Virus record (IMG/VR): IMGVR_UViG_3300046463_000455 | Span: 1 to 21,455 of that record | From: a virus | Direction: 5' to 3' (one strand) | Length of the DNA stretch: 21,455 nucleotides | Part shown: positions 14,180-21,455 of the stretch, piece after piece | Layout of the letters: the number at the start of each line of letters is the position of its first letter | How positions within the stretch are numbered: position 1 is the first letter of the stretch | Notes under the pieces: generated by a model | Seen by the model: the letters and a program-made list of their open reading frames with translations, nothing else | Told to the model about the DNA's origin: nothing | Database searches by the model: none | Position numbers and translations under genes: made by a program

Positions 14180-14803
14180 ATGAACATCAGAATGGCGGCT
14201 GTGGCCGCCTGCGCGCTGACGCTGGGCATCACGCCGGCAGCGGCGGACCTATTCACCATTGAGACGACGTTTATCGGGACACCGAGTGTCGTGCAGGTGG
14301 GGGAGACGGTCGTCCTGCACCTGACGGTGACACTGATTCCGGATTTGGACGCCGCTGCGGAAGGTGTGAAAATTCTAGGAACCTCCGTTCCCGGCGAGCT
14401 AACAATTAGTGACGGTACGGTCCCCTTCATCATAGGAGGTTCGCCACCTCATTCGTTTCATACGGCGAACCTGATTGTGAACGCGGTTGGCTATGGGGAC
14501 ACGATCGTGAACAGCACGAATGAATATACTTTTGCCGTCTCCTACGACACGCCAGGAACCTATTCCCCTCAATTCAATGTATTTGCAGATGTTGTTGTTG
14601 TCGGTGATGGCCCCCGTTTTAAGGTGGGCTTCTCCAGAGGAGGCCTAACAAGCATATCGGTTGCTGCCGTCCCCGGCCCTGTGGGCGGCGCTGGCCTGCC
14701 CGGCTTGGTGTTGGCGTTCGGTGGCGCTGTTACATGGTGGCGGCGGCGGCGCTATCCGCAGCGTATCCAGTCGGTGCCGTTGAACCAAACCTTGATGTGC
14801 TGA
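14180..14803 (+). CDS. Secreted protein with PEP-CTERM-like sorting tail, candidate moron
   Basis: The product is 207 aa from ATG 14180, with GGGAG 7 nt upstream. An in-frame start at 14144 would spoil the signal peptide. Residues 1-22 are a clean signal peptide (MNIRMAAVAACALTLGITPAAA|D). The body is a beta-sandwich-like domain ('VVQVGETVVLHLTVTLIP', 'YTFAVSYDTPGTYSPQFNVFADVVVV'). The C-terminus has 'VPGPVGGAGLPGLVLAFGGAVTWWRRRR': a Pro-containing motif, a hydrophobic helix and an Arg cluster, the layout of exosortase sorting signals. Sixteen extra residues after the Arg cluster are read antisense from the spike gene's 3' end (52-nt overlap). The likely location is the envelope or cell surface. 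It is a bacterial-type gene opposite to all virion genes, suggesting host-derived cargo; its role is unknown. Confidence 0.75.
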   Translation: MNIRMAAVAACALTLGITPAAADLFTIETTFIGTPSVVQVGETVVLHLTVTLIPDLDAAAEGVKILGTSVPGELTISDGTVPFIIGGSPPHSFHTANLIVNAVGYGDTIVNSTNEYTFAVSYDTPGTYSPQFNVFADVVVVGDGPRFKVGFSRGGLTSISVAAVPGPVGGAGLPGLVLAFGGAVTWWRRRRYPQRIQSVPLNQTLMC

Positions 14804-16596
14804 GTACCGCCGCCCTGGGTGGCATCGCCGACAGCTGCCGTTCCGCCGCCAGCCTTGGCACCGTCAACGACGAAATATTCTGTTCCTACAACAAGCGGGA
14901 AGTTAGTGGATGAAGGGCCGCCCGCCTGTCCAGGCAGACAAGTGAAGGTCATGTTCAAAGTATTGAGGCCTGTAGTGGTACCATCGTTGATGGTCGCGCC
15001 ACAGTTTATAAAGCGCAACCCGGCTTTTGCATTCGTTGCAGTTGGCATCACCCAATCAGGGCCGTAATGCCCAGTCATTGATCTTGAGGTCACCGTTCCT
15101 TGAGAAACGCTAATGCGATAGGTTCCAGTGTTGGCGAATCCAGTTAAGGTTCCAGGCTCGTTGACAACGCTTCCAATGATGGTGCAATTGGTAACTCCTG
15201 AGCCGGTCAAGAGCATTCCAAGACCAAGACCAGTTCCAGAGGTTACAACAGTGACAGTGAGAATATCACCGGAGATCGACGCTGTTATTTGGTTATCGCT
15301 ACCCTTTGATGCTGTACAGCTTTCAAATGTGACGTTATGGCTCTCTTGCAAGGGATCAATATAAAAACAGCCCAAAACAGTATTGTTGCTGCCAGAGCAG
15401 CCTGAAAATGTTGTGCATGATAAACCCCCAACGTAAATACCAGCTTTTGCCATATAACCGGTAGTACCCTGTTGATCAGTAGCCTCTCCAACTGCTGTGT
15501 TTCCACCGACGGCAGATATATGCGAAGTGCCGCCTTGATTGAAGTATAAGATATAATGGCAGCCTTCTGATTGCAGTCCTGACATAACAGCAGCCGATGA
15601 TGCTCTGTTAAATCGAGTCCACATTGGGACAGGTGTTGAAATTGTAAAGCTTGCGTTTAGTCGATAAGTACCAGCGCCGCCAGTTCCTGTTAGTGTGGGG
15701 TCAGTGCCGTGATCGCCAATTATTGTTGTACCGGTAGTGAAATCCATGGGCGCTGTGCCCCATGTTTTCAAAGTAAGGCCCCGACCGTAAATTTGCATCC
15801 CATTTCCAAATTGAGCCTCTGCGCTTCCAAGAGTTCCACCAACAGTCAAAACATCCGAAGAAACCGTGCAATGGCTAGCCCAGCCGGTATAGGAACCCAG
15901 CAAAATAGCACATTCACAATTTTCAATGCCATTACCGAGCATGACATTGCCATTTGAACTCCAAAACTGGAAGGCCGTTTGATAGCCAACTGTGCTTCGC
16001 CAACCAATAATGTGCGGGGCATCTCCAGCAATACCTAACGTGCCATTGTAGCCTGTTCCAAGGACGGTTTCCTTGTTCGGTCTTCCAAGGCAATTTTCAA
16101 TGAGCACATCGTAGATATTAAAGGGTAATAAAACACTTATCATCCCATTAAATTGACATCCATGAATATATGCGCTGCTGTTGTTCAACATTAGCGCGCC
16201 ACTGCCAATCCAAAGACTGTTATTCTGGATGGTTAGATTGGCAATCTCAGCAGGACCATTTGTATTATCGAGTTGATAGAAAATGAATCCATTTGGAACG
16301 TCGCCAGAAATTAAAGTTGCATTAGATGCACCAATGATACGAGTGGCCCCACCAGCTCCGCATGAAATATCAATACCACTAGTTACGTTGTATCCACCTG
16401 GAGGGAAAAATATTATGCCCCCATTGGTTGCAGCAGTAAAAGCGGCTTGTATGGCGGCTGTGTCGTTGGCACTGAAGTTCCCTAACGCACCGTAGTCCTT
16501 GACGTTGAAAACGTCGGCCACTCGATCCGGCATGTTGCGAGGGACCGGGCGGCTGGTTCCTAAAAACGCATAGGTCGTGAACGGCGTTGTTGTCAT
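14752..16596 (-). CDS. Beta-helix spike protein (pectate-lyase-like)
   Basis: The product is 614 aa from ATG 16596 (MTTTPFTTYAFLG), 4 nt after the upstream stop. The longer open frame is out-of-frame sequence of the neighbour. The N-terminal 'VFNVKDYGALGNFSANDTAAIQAAFTAATNGGIIFFPPGGYNV' is the Pectate_lyase_3 signature of phage tailspikes. Rungs of a right-handed beta-helix follow ('IANLTIQNNSLWIGSG', 'SAYIHGCQFNG', 'DVLIENCLGRP'). Two related Thr/Gly-rich modules ('TLTGTGGAGTYRLNASFTIS', 'TLTGFANTGTYRISVSQGTVTS') interrupt the helix. The base composition is visibly more AT-rich than the flanking genes, which suggests acquisition from elsewhere. It probably binds or cleaves a surface polysaccharide. 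Catalytic acids cannot be assigned by eye. Confidence 0.83.
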   Translation of the reverse strand: MTTTPFTTYAFLGTSRPVPRNMPDRVADVFNVKDYGALGNFSANDTAAIQAAFTAATNGGIIFFPPGGYNVTSGIDISCGAGGATRIIGASNATLISGDVPNGFIFYQLDNTNGPAEIANLTIQNNSLWIGSGALMLNNSSAYIHGCQFNGMISVLLPFNIYDVLIENCLGRPNKETVLGTGYNGTLGIAGDAPHIIGWRSTVGYQTAFQFWSSNGNVMLGNGIENCECAILLGSYTGWASHCTVSSDVLTVGGTLGSAEAQFGNGMQIYGRGLTLKTWGTAPMDFTTGTTIIGDHGTDPTLTGTGGAGTYRLNASFTISTPVPMWTRFNRASSAAVMSGLQSEGCHYILYFNQGGTSHISAVGGNTAVGEATDQQGTTGYMAKAGIYVGGLSCTTFSGCSGSNNTVLGCFYIDPLQESHNVTFESCTASKGSDNQITASISGDILTVTVVTSGTGLGLGMLLTGSGVTNCTIIGSVVNEPGTLTGFANTGTYRISVSQGTVTSRSMTGHYGPDWVMPTATNAKAGLRFINCGATINDGTTTGLNTLNMTFTCLPGQAGGPSSTNFPLVVGTEYFVVDGAKAGGGTAAVGDATQGGGTQHIKVWFNGTDWIRCG

Positions 16597-16600
16597 GTGT

Positions 16601-18394
16601 CTAGCCCCACGCCGAATAGCCGCCGGAGGGCAGCGGATATAGAAAGACGTTGGTTCGCAGACGAACTGGACTGAAAGAGCCGGAGAAGAACGTAAATCCA
16701 GGATATAAAGTTGGCGTACCAGTCCATGAGGCAACATTGCCGGTGCCGGTGGCTCCGGAAGCCGGATTGGCGCTCAAGAACCAAGTGTTGTTGATGGCGA
16801 GATAGGCGAACTTGTTGGTGAAGTCGACGGCAAAGCGCCACACGGACAGATGATCGAATCCGAGGTTAGGAATAGTACCCGACGTACCACTCGGAGTAGT
16901 GAAGATGGACCCCGAGTTAAAATTATATGCGCTGCCGTCCGAGGCAATGCCAAAACTTTTATCAACATTTCCGAGATAGCCATCCAGGCCAGACCCACTG
17001 GCGGTGGTCGCATCGATCAGACCCGTGGCAAAGCCCGAGTTTTGATGTCCAAGTATTTCAAGTTCAAAATATTTTAGGCCAGAGCTAAGGCCGGACGCGC
17101 CTCGTACTGAAGAGAACCCACCGGTTGCAGAAGTCGCTGTATCATTGGTGCGCTTGATGGCGCTCAGCGAAACGATAGTGCCGTGATCTCCCCAACTGCT
17201 GCCGCTATCGACGATCGGAGCGGGCGTTCCGATCAGCGACGTGTTGATCACACCAGCGGTTTGGATATCGATATATCCTTCATTGTCTGGGTGAATGCCA
17301 TCGGTTGTTTTACCAGGGAAGGTCCATTTTCCACTGTTGAGCGAGGTCTCGACCGGCGCGGTGATGTTGAACACACCCCCGGCTGGTTTGAAAGTTCCCG
17401 CTCGTAGATCATCGTTCAGCGCCGTTCGCACACCCTCTTGCGAGAGCACGGTCTGATTGGTTGCCGTCGCCCAGCTATCTGTCGATGTCGTGCGCGGGAC
17501 AATGGTGGTCTGGAACACGGTTTTGCCGGTGCAGAGTCCATAGATAGTAGTAAGATGGCCTTCGATCGTGGCCTTGGAGTCCCCTGCAAACACGTCGTTA
17601 GTGCCATAGTTGAAGATGACGTGGGTGCAGTAGGGCAATAGCGATAGACGCTGGGTGTGATTTGAAACGAATGTCGTGGCCGTCTCCGAAGGCAGGCCTC
17701 CGTTGAAGTAGCCAAATTTTGGTCCGATCGTACGCGCAACTGCACCACGGTCGCCGCTAAGGTCAACCGAATTGGGCAGTCCTTGCAAATCGGTAACGCC
17801 GAGCGCGATGCTGTCACCGAGAACGAGCACCGACGAGATTGTAAGCGGCCCAATGACGGTAGGGTGATATATCTCATTGATTTCGGTGTTGGAAACAGCG
17901 CCCGACATTGTTTTGTCGGTTGCGGTGTCCTCAAAACGATCCCCCATGTAGTATTGATCGACATAGGCGCCTGAACTCGCAACATTGATCGTGAGACCGG
18001 TACTATTGGTGACGAACGTCCTGATCCAGAACATGTCACCATTGACGATCGTCTTCGTTAGCGTCAGATAATCGGACAACAACATGCCGCCGTCCGGAAT
18101 GGTGCCGGTTGCGGAGCCGCCGAAAAGGATTTGTTGAAACACACCTGCTGGATATTCGACACTTGCGGTGATGGACGTAGTCGCGCCAGGGGCCACCTCA
18201 CTGCCATAGTAATTCGGGCACATTATCTTCAGTTTGGTGATATCGCTTCTGGCATAATGGCCAGAACGGGAATTTCCATGAGTGGTCCCAGAGTGGAGTT
18301 GTGGCGACACACCGCGCGTGGCGATGATGCCGTCGTAGACGGTTGGGCCGGTTGCTGTCGATGGCGCCAACAGCACACTGAGAATGCCAGCCAT
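16601..18394 (-). CDS. SGNH-hydrolase (GDSL esterase) with C-terminal SPRY-like domain
   Basis: The product is 597 aa; its ATG directly follows the previous TAG. The N-terminal ~180 residues form a virion-attachment and beta-rich part. An SGNH hydrolase follows: block I 'VLVLGDSIALG' with nucleophile Ser195; block III 'FNYGTNDVF' (Asn266); block V 'DGIHPDNEGY' with Asp365 and His368, giving a complete catalytic set. Residues ~430-580 resemble a SPRY/B30.2 fold ('GLKYFELEILG', 'SFGIASDG', 'VWRFAVDFTNKFAYLAINN', 'LYPGFTFFSG'). Phage SGNH enzymes usually remove acetyl groups from host polysaccharide. The SPRY part may bind ligand. It is adjacent to a beta-helix spike, suggesting a two-enzyme system against capsule or O-antigen. 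The substrate is inferred. Confidence 0.85.
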   Translation of the reverse strand: MAGILSVLLAPSTATGPTVYDGIIATRGVSPQLHSGTTHGNSRSGHYARSDITKLKIMCPNYYGSEVAPGATTSITASVEYPAGVFQQILFGGSATGTIPDGGMLLSDYLTLTKTIVNGDMFWIRTFVTNSTGLTINVASSGAYVDQYYMGDRFEDTATDKTMSGAVSNTEINEIYHPTVIGPLTISSVLVLGDSIALGVTDLQGLPNSVDLSGDRGAVARTIGPKFGYFNGGLPSETATTFVSNHTQRLSLLPYCTHVIFNYGTNDVFAGDSKATIEGHLTTIYGLCTGKTVFQTTIVPRTTSTDSWATATNQTVLSQEGVRTALNDDLRAGTFKPAGGVFNITAPVETSLNSGKWTFPGKTTDGIHPDNEGYIDIQTAGVINTSLIGTPAPIVDSGSSWGDHGTIVSLSAIKRTNDTATSATGGFSSVRGASGLSSGLKYFELEILGHQNSGFATGLIDATTASGSGLDGYLGNVDKSFGIASDGSAYNFNSGSIFTTPSGTSGTIPNLGFDHLSVWRFAVDFTNKFAYLAINNTWFLSANPASGATGTGNVASWTGTPTLYPGFTFFSGSFSPVRLRTNVFLYPLPSGGYSAWG

Positions 18395-18967
18395 CTAAGT
18401 GAGTCCTGTCCCGCTGATCAGCCACTCGGTCGAAGTGACCTTGATGGCGGTAGCAATGCCGTTGGCGGCGAGTGTGCGGTCGCCGGTAGTGCCAGCGCCC
18501 GCCAGCCGTATCGTGTCAGTCGTGACGTGGATGGTGACGACGCCCGCAGCATTCTGGTTGACGAATGTGAGCACGGTACCAACCGGATAGGGCACAGTAC
18601 CGTTGGCATCGATCGTGAACGTGCGCGCCGTGGTATCGGCAGAGGGATGCAGGATGTGACCACCGGCATCGCCCAGCACCGTTGTGTAGGCAGCCGACTT
18701 GGAGTTCTGCGGCAGGTTCATGTAGCCGACGGAAGCGCTGACAGCTGGGAATGTCATCGTCGTGCTATCGGTGCCGGCGAGCGTGAGTGTGTTGCTGCCG
18801 GTCAGCGTCTTGCCGCTGGCGACCGAGACGGCGCCGGCACCCACGGCCAGTGTCTTGATCTGCGTGGCCGTGATCTTAACGTCGGCGCTCGACTGCGTGC
18901 CGTAGATCAGTTCGGTGCCGCCGAGCGTTGTGGCTGCGGTCATCGAGGCGAGTGCGGTGTCGGCCAT
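18395..18967 (-). CDS. Short fibre/spike structural protein, 190 aa
   Basis: This is a Thr/Ala/Gly-rich, beta-prone protein. Residues ~1-70 contain 'GGTELIYGTQSSADVKITATQIKTL', a common N-terminal tag of virion-bound fibre proteins. Residues ~88-190 hold a 'NSKSAAYTTVLGDAGGHILHPSADTTARTFTIDANGTVPYPVGTVLTFVNQ' domain that I recall from many tail- and head-fibre proteins, ending 'TEWLISGTGLT'. It is packed directly against the SGNH gene (TAG then ATG). It probably forms part of the same fibre. No enzyme motif is seen. Confidence 0.72.
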   Translation of the reverse strand: MADTALASMTAATTLGGTELIYGTQSSADVKITATQIKTLAVGAGAVSVASGKTLTGSNTLTLAGTDSTTMTFPAVSASVGYMNLPQNSKSAAYTTVLGDAGGHILHPSADTTARTFTIDANGTVPYPVGTVLTFVNQNAAGVVTIHVTTDTIRLAGAGTTGDRTLAANGIATAIKVTSTEWLISGTGLT

Positions 18968-18977
18968 GGTCGTTGTC

Positions 18978-20057
18978 CTAATTGGCGGTCAGAGTGTTGC
19001 CGGAACCATCGACGAGGGTGTTGCCGCTGCCGTCAATGAGGTCGGCACCGAGCAGGGCGCCGCCAACGATCAGCAGTTTCCCGGTGGCGGCGAGAACCAG
19101 ATAACTGGCACCGTCGACGAGCAGTAGGTAGTTGGTGGTCTCGACAACGTCGGTGACGGTCACGGTGATGGTCTGGCCGCTGGAGACCTCGCCAGTAGCG
19201 ACGGAGGTCGCCTTGACCTGCACGATGTAGGTGTTGTTGGCGTCGGCGTCGGCCGGGGCTTCGAAGTTCTGCGCCGGCAGCGAGAGTGTCGCGCCCGAGA
19301 GTGTGAAGAGCGCCGTGTCGGCACCGCCGGTCTTGGCCCATGTCGCGCTCTCGCTCGCGCTCAATGTCGTCGAGAAGATGGCGTTCTCGGGCGTACTGAA
19401 ACTCGCCGACGAGGTGATGGTGGGGCCGGCCACGTCGGTGACCGTGACGGTGATGGTAGCATTGGTGGTGGCGGGCGCGTAGGCCACGCTGGTCGCCGTC
19501 ACCTGCACCACATAGGCATTGTCGGTATTGGCGTCGGTGGGGATCTCGAAGTCCTTGGCGGTCATCGACAGCACGCCCGACGTGAGCGTGAACAGCGCGG
19601 TGTCGGCACCGCCGGTCTTAGTCCAGGTCACCGGCTTGTTGGCGGTCAACGTGAGCGAGAAGGCTGCGTTCTCGGCTACCGTCTGCGAGGTCGAGACCGT
19701 GATGACCGCGGGCACCTCGTCGATGTCGTTGACGCCGATGTTGAATGTTCTGTTGAGGACCGAACCCGCGCCATTATCGGCATGGATGGTGACGTTATGG
19801 CCGGTGGCGGTCTCGTAATCGAACACGATGGCGTTCTTGAGTGCCGGCGGTGTGGCGAAGGTGAATGCGCTATCGGGATCGGCAGTTTTGGTGAAGGTAT
19901 AGGTGCCAGTGCCGCCGACGACGGAGACGTTGCCGATCGTAGTGCCTATGGCGGTATTCTCGTCCTGATTGTTGTTGCTGATGATGATGGCCGCGGCCTG
20001 CACGCGACCGCCGCCGCGAACGGCAACCTGGAACAGCGATAGTCCGAGGCCGAGCAC
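18978..20057 (-). CDS. Cadherin-like repeat adhesion protein, 359 aa
   Basis: It starts at GTG 20057 with GAGG 8 nt upstream. After a short N-terminal segment, three beta-sandwich repeats are visible. The first (~25-115) contains 'NTAIGTTIGNVSVVGGTGTYTFT'. The second (~118-210) and third (~212-305) are clearly duplicated, each with 'ENAAFS/IFSTTL', 'TW.KTGGADTALFTL' and 'DANTDNAYVVQVTATSV' or its close variant, ending 'ITVTVTDV'. This is the cadherin/Ig-like repeat style of bacterial adhesins; the usual Ca-binding acids are partly present. The C-terminus is a short Leu-rich strand and tandem 'DGSGNTLVDGSGNTL'. It is in the adhesion block after the spike base gene and probably forms a shaft or ligand-binding arm. 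Confidence 0.75.
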   Translation of the reverse strand: MLGLGLSLFQVAVRGGGRVQAAAIIISNNNQDENTAIGTTIGNVSVVGGTGTYTFTKTADPDSAFTFATPPALKNAIVFDYETATGHNVTIHADNGAGSVLNRTFNIGVNDIDEVPAVITVSTSQTVAENAAFSLTLTANKPVTWTKTGGADTALFTLTSGVLSMTAKDFEIPTDANTDNAYVVQVTATSVAYAPATTNATITVTVTDVAGPTITSSASFSTPENAIFSTTLSASESATWAKTGGADTALFTLSGATLSLPAQNFEAPADADANNTYIVQVKATSVATGEVSSGQTITVTVTDVVETTNYLLLVDGASYLVLAATGKLLIVGGALLGADLIDGSGNTLVDGSGNTLTAN

Positions 20058-20069
20058 TCCATTACCTCG

Positions 20070-20339
20070 TCAAATAAAGGCGATAACGCCGGTCGCGGTG
20101 GTGTTGGTCGTCAGTTTGGTGCAACGGATCGGCAGGATGGTTCCGGCCGGGACCGAAGTGAACTTGACCGTGTTGCCGCCCGCCGTGACGACCTCGACAT
20201 CGCCAAGACCGCCGACATAGAGCGCGCGAACCCCGTAGGTGAATGACGAACCTGACCCGGAGATGGCAATCGCATCCCATCCGGGGTCTGAAATCCCGCC
20301 GGTCGTGTTAGCAAAACGATCGCCTGTTCCTACTGCCAT
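20070..20339 (-). CDS. Spike base protein, RCAP_Rcc01079 (RcGTA) family
   Basis: The product is 89 aa. The signature 'GVRALYVGGLGDVEVVTAGGNTVKFTSVPAGTILPIRCTKLTTNTTATGVIAF' matches what I know of the Rcc01079-type spike base proteins ('ARALYVGG.GDV.V....G..V.F..VPAGT.LP.R......TGTTAT.I.A'). In the Rhodobacter gene transfer agent the namesake anchors capsid spikes that bind host capsule. Here it lies 9 nt after the portal gene and ahead of the cadherin-like, fibre, SGNH and beta-helix genes. It may therefore be the anchor for this whole adhesion block. Small versions are also common in phages near fibre genes, so a head location is inferred, not shown. Confidence 0.78.
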   Translation of the reverse strand: MAVGTGDRFANTTGGISDPGWDAIAISGSGSSFTYGVRALYVGGLGDVEVVTAGGNTVKFTSVPAGTILPIRCTKLTTNTTATGVIAFI

Positions 20340-20348
20340 GGCTGGCCT

Positions 20349-21455
20349 CTAAGGTTGCGGTGATGGTTCGGCCGGCTCGGGCTCCGGCCGCGCGATGTCT
20401 AAGCCGGCCTGCGCCGCCAACTGTTGCTGGCCGTCGGGCGGCAAGTCGCCGTAGGCCACGCTGGTCGCCGGTGGCCGGTGCGCCTTGATGATGTCGGCGG
20501 AGCGATCGAGATGGGCGTTGTGCAGATCGACGGCGTGTTGCCGGCGGTCCTGCTCGTCGGCCATGCGCGCCATGTCGAGCTTGAGCATGCGGTCGAGATC
20601 GTGCTGGCGCTGCTGGAACTCCAGTTTCTGCTGGAATTGCTGTTGCTCGAGCGCCATCTGCTGCTTGCCGCGCATGTCCTCCAGTTGCAGTTGCTGTTGC
20701 AGCATCTGCACTTTCGGATCGGGCGGCGGCGGTTGGTTTTGCTTCTGCTGGATCTTGGCCTGCATCGCCTTTTTCAGTTGCGACGGCAGCGGCGTGAGTT
20801 CGAGCACGACCTCGGGGAACTCCTGCGCGAAGTTGGGGCCGAGCGATTGCAGCACGCCGAGGGCGTCGGCCTGCATGTTGATCACGTCGGGGCCTTCGTC
20901 GAGCACGATGTCGACATCGAGCGAGCCGACCGCGTTGACGATGATCGGCTGGCCGTACTCGTTGACCGAGAGCTTGTTGATCTGGAAGAATTGCGGCAGC
21001 GAGTCGTCGTCGGTAACGCGAATCCAGCGTTCCGCAGTCCAGTGCTGCTGGATGATGTTGAGCAGATCGCGATAGACCCGGATCTTCCAGTTCTTCAGCG
21101 CCGAGATGTAGGGACCGAGCTGCGACATGCCGGCCTGTTGCAGGAGTGCAATAGCGCGGCCGGAACTGTCCTGCAGGCCCTGCCCGAGCAAAGCGAGGTT
21201 GGGACCGAAATTCTCGATCATCTCACGCGAGGCGTTCATCAGCTCCATGTGGGCGCGCATGTCGGCCATCTGGCGCTGATCGTCGGCGATGTACTGGCCG
21301 TTCGGCACCGGGTTCAACTCGATCCAGCCGTCGGCTCTCGCCTCCTCGCGGCGTGCCACCTCGACATCGTCGACCATGCCCTTGGTGGCGCGGATGCGGC
21401 GCGAGTTCAGTTGATGCAGCGCCTTCGAGCGCCGCATGTTGTATTCGTCCTGCGG
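20349..21455 (-). CDS. Portal protein, P22-like, C-terminal part (runs off the right edge)
   Basis: The frame is open through the right edge. It enters as 'PQDEYNMRRSKALHQLNSRRIRATKGMVDDVEVARREEARADGWIELNP', the conserved region of P22-type portals. A helical wing/stem region follows ('ALLGQGLQDSSGRAIALLQQAG', 'NWKIRVYRDLLNIIQQHWTAERWIRV'), then the acidic 'DVDIVLDEGPDVINMQADAL'. After about residue 240 comes a Gln-rich coiled coil ('MLQQQLQLEDMRGKQQMALEQQQFQQKLEFQQRQHD') that would form the C-terminal barrel seen in P22. About 368 residues are visible, roughly the C-terminal half. It is the dodecameric DNA gate at one capsid vertex. The terminase genes would be expected just outside the window. 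Confidence 0.88.
   Translation of the reverse strand, partial: PQDEYNMRRSKALHQLNSRRIRATKGMVDDVEVARREEARADGWIELNPVPNGQYIADDQRQMADMRAHMELMNASREMIENFGPNLALLGQGLQDSSGRAIALLQQAGMSQLGPYISALKNWKIRVYRDLLNIIQQHWTAERWIRVTDDDSLPQFFQINKLSVNEYGQPIIVNAVGSLDVDIVLDEGPDVINMQADALGVLQSLGPNFAQEFPEVVLELTPLPSQLKKAMQAKIQQKQNQPPPPDPKVQMLQQQLQLEDMRGKQQMALEQQQFQQKLEFQQRQHDLDRMLKLDMARMADEQDRRQHAVDLHNAHLDRSADIIKAHRPPATSVAYGDLPPDGQQQLAAQAGLDIARPEPEPAEPSPQP

Noticed and set aside
18131-19039. Plus-strand frame (302 aa) opposite the SGNH and fibre genes
   Set aside because: It spans two well-supported minus genes and is Gly/Arg/Cys-rich with no domain.
1-21455. tRNA genes, CRISPR arrays, insertion sequences, integrase or attachment site
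   Set aside because: None found on reading both strands. The only recurrent short sequences are the bipartite motif and the paired RNA elements.

Overview
This window reads as the structural (late) module of a P22-like podovirus, or a prophage of that type. The host is probably a GC-rich alphaproteobacterium, possibly Bradyrhizobium or a relative. That host guess rests on overall base composition, on an RcGTA-type spike base protein, and on a sorting tail of a style I associate with Bradyrhizobium. No integrase, replication, terminase or lysis genes are visible. Almost all genes are on the minus strand and tightly packed, with TAATG, TGATG and ATGA junctions. Both ends are cut: the portal gene runs off the right edge and a tail fibre gene off the left edge.

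In transcription order (right to left) the minus strand carries:
(1) the C-terminal part of the portal protein.
(2) An adhesion block: an RcGTA-like spike base protein, a cadherin-like repeat protein, a short fibre protein, an SGNH-hydrolase/SPRY protein and a beta-helix spike.
(3) A 67-aa protein, the scaffold and an N4gp56-type major capsid protein. The capsid gene is interrupted by a -1 frameshift at a GGGTTTT heptamer. A decoration-like protein and a strong rho-independent terminator follow.
(4) A GT-A glycosyltransferase, a 104-aa protein, a gp4-like adaptor, a gp10-like tail hub and a 48-aa protein.
(5) Three internal or ejection proteins in the positions of P22 gp7, gp20 and gp16. The gp7-like gene also carries a -1 frameshift in a T4 run.
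(6) A collar-type tail fibre, a 114-aa protein and an S74-chaperone tail fibre.
The order scaffold, coat, gp4, gp10, gp7, gp20, gp16 matches P22.

Two gene-free stretches interrupt the block, at about 2880-3300 and 13555-14180. They are related to each other. Each is packed with consecutive hairpins, and about 170-200 nt at their right ends align, with three consecutive stems kept. One terminal pair is swapped T-A to A-T, and an inner stem is rebuilt with different bases. This points to a duplicated structured RNA that I cannot assign to a known family. G.U pairs favour the plus strand as the RNA strand. Each copy is followed by a short plus-strand gene that runs into the 3' end of a minus-strand virion gene: a two-helix membrane protein at 3302 and a secreted PEP-CTERM-like protein at 14180. 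These look like moron cassettes.

A bipartite DNA motif occurs five times. On the minus strand it reads GGGTGCGTTGT, then 18-21 nt, then AYTCKGCC in most copies. Three copies lie just upstream of the scaffold/capsid, ejection and tail-fibre genes. Two lie at the right ends of the structured RNAs. It is a candidate phage-specific late promoter or operator. The RNA pair, the motif set and the two frameshifts are the parts most worth following up.
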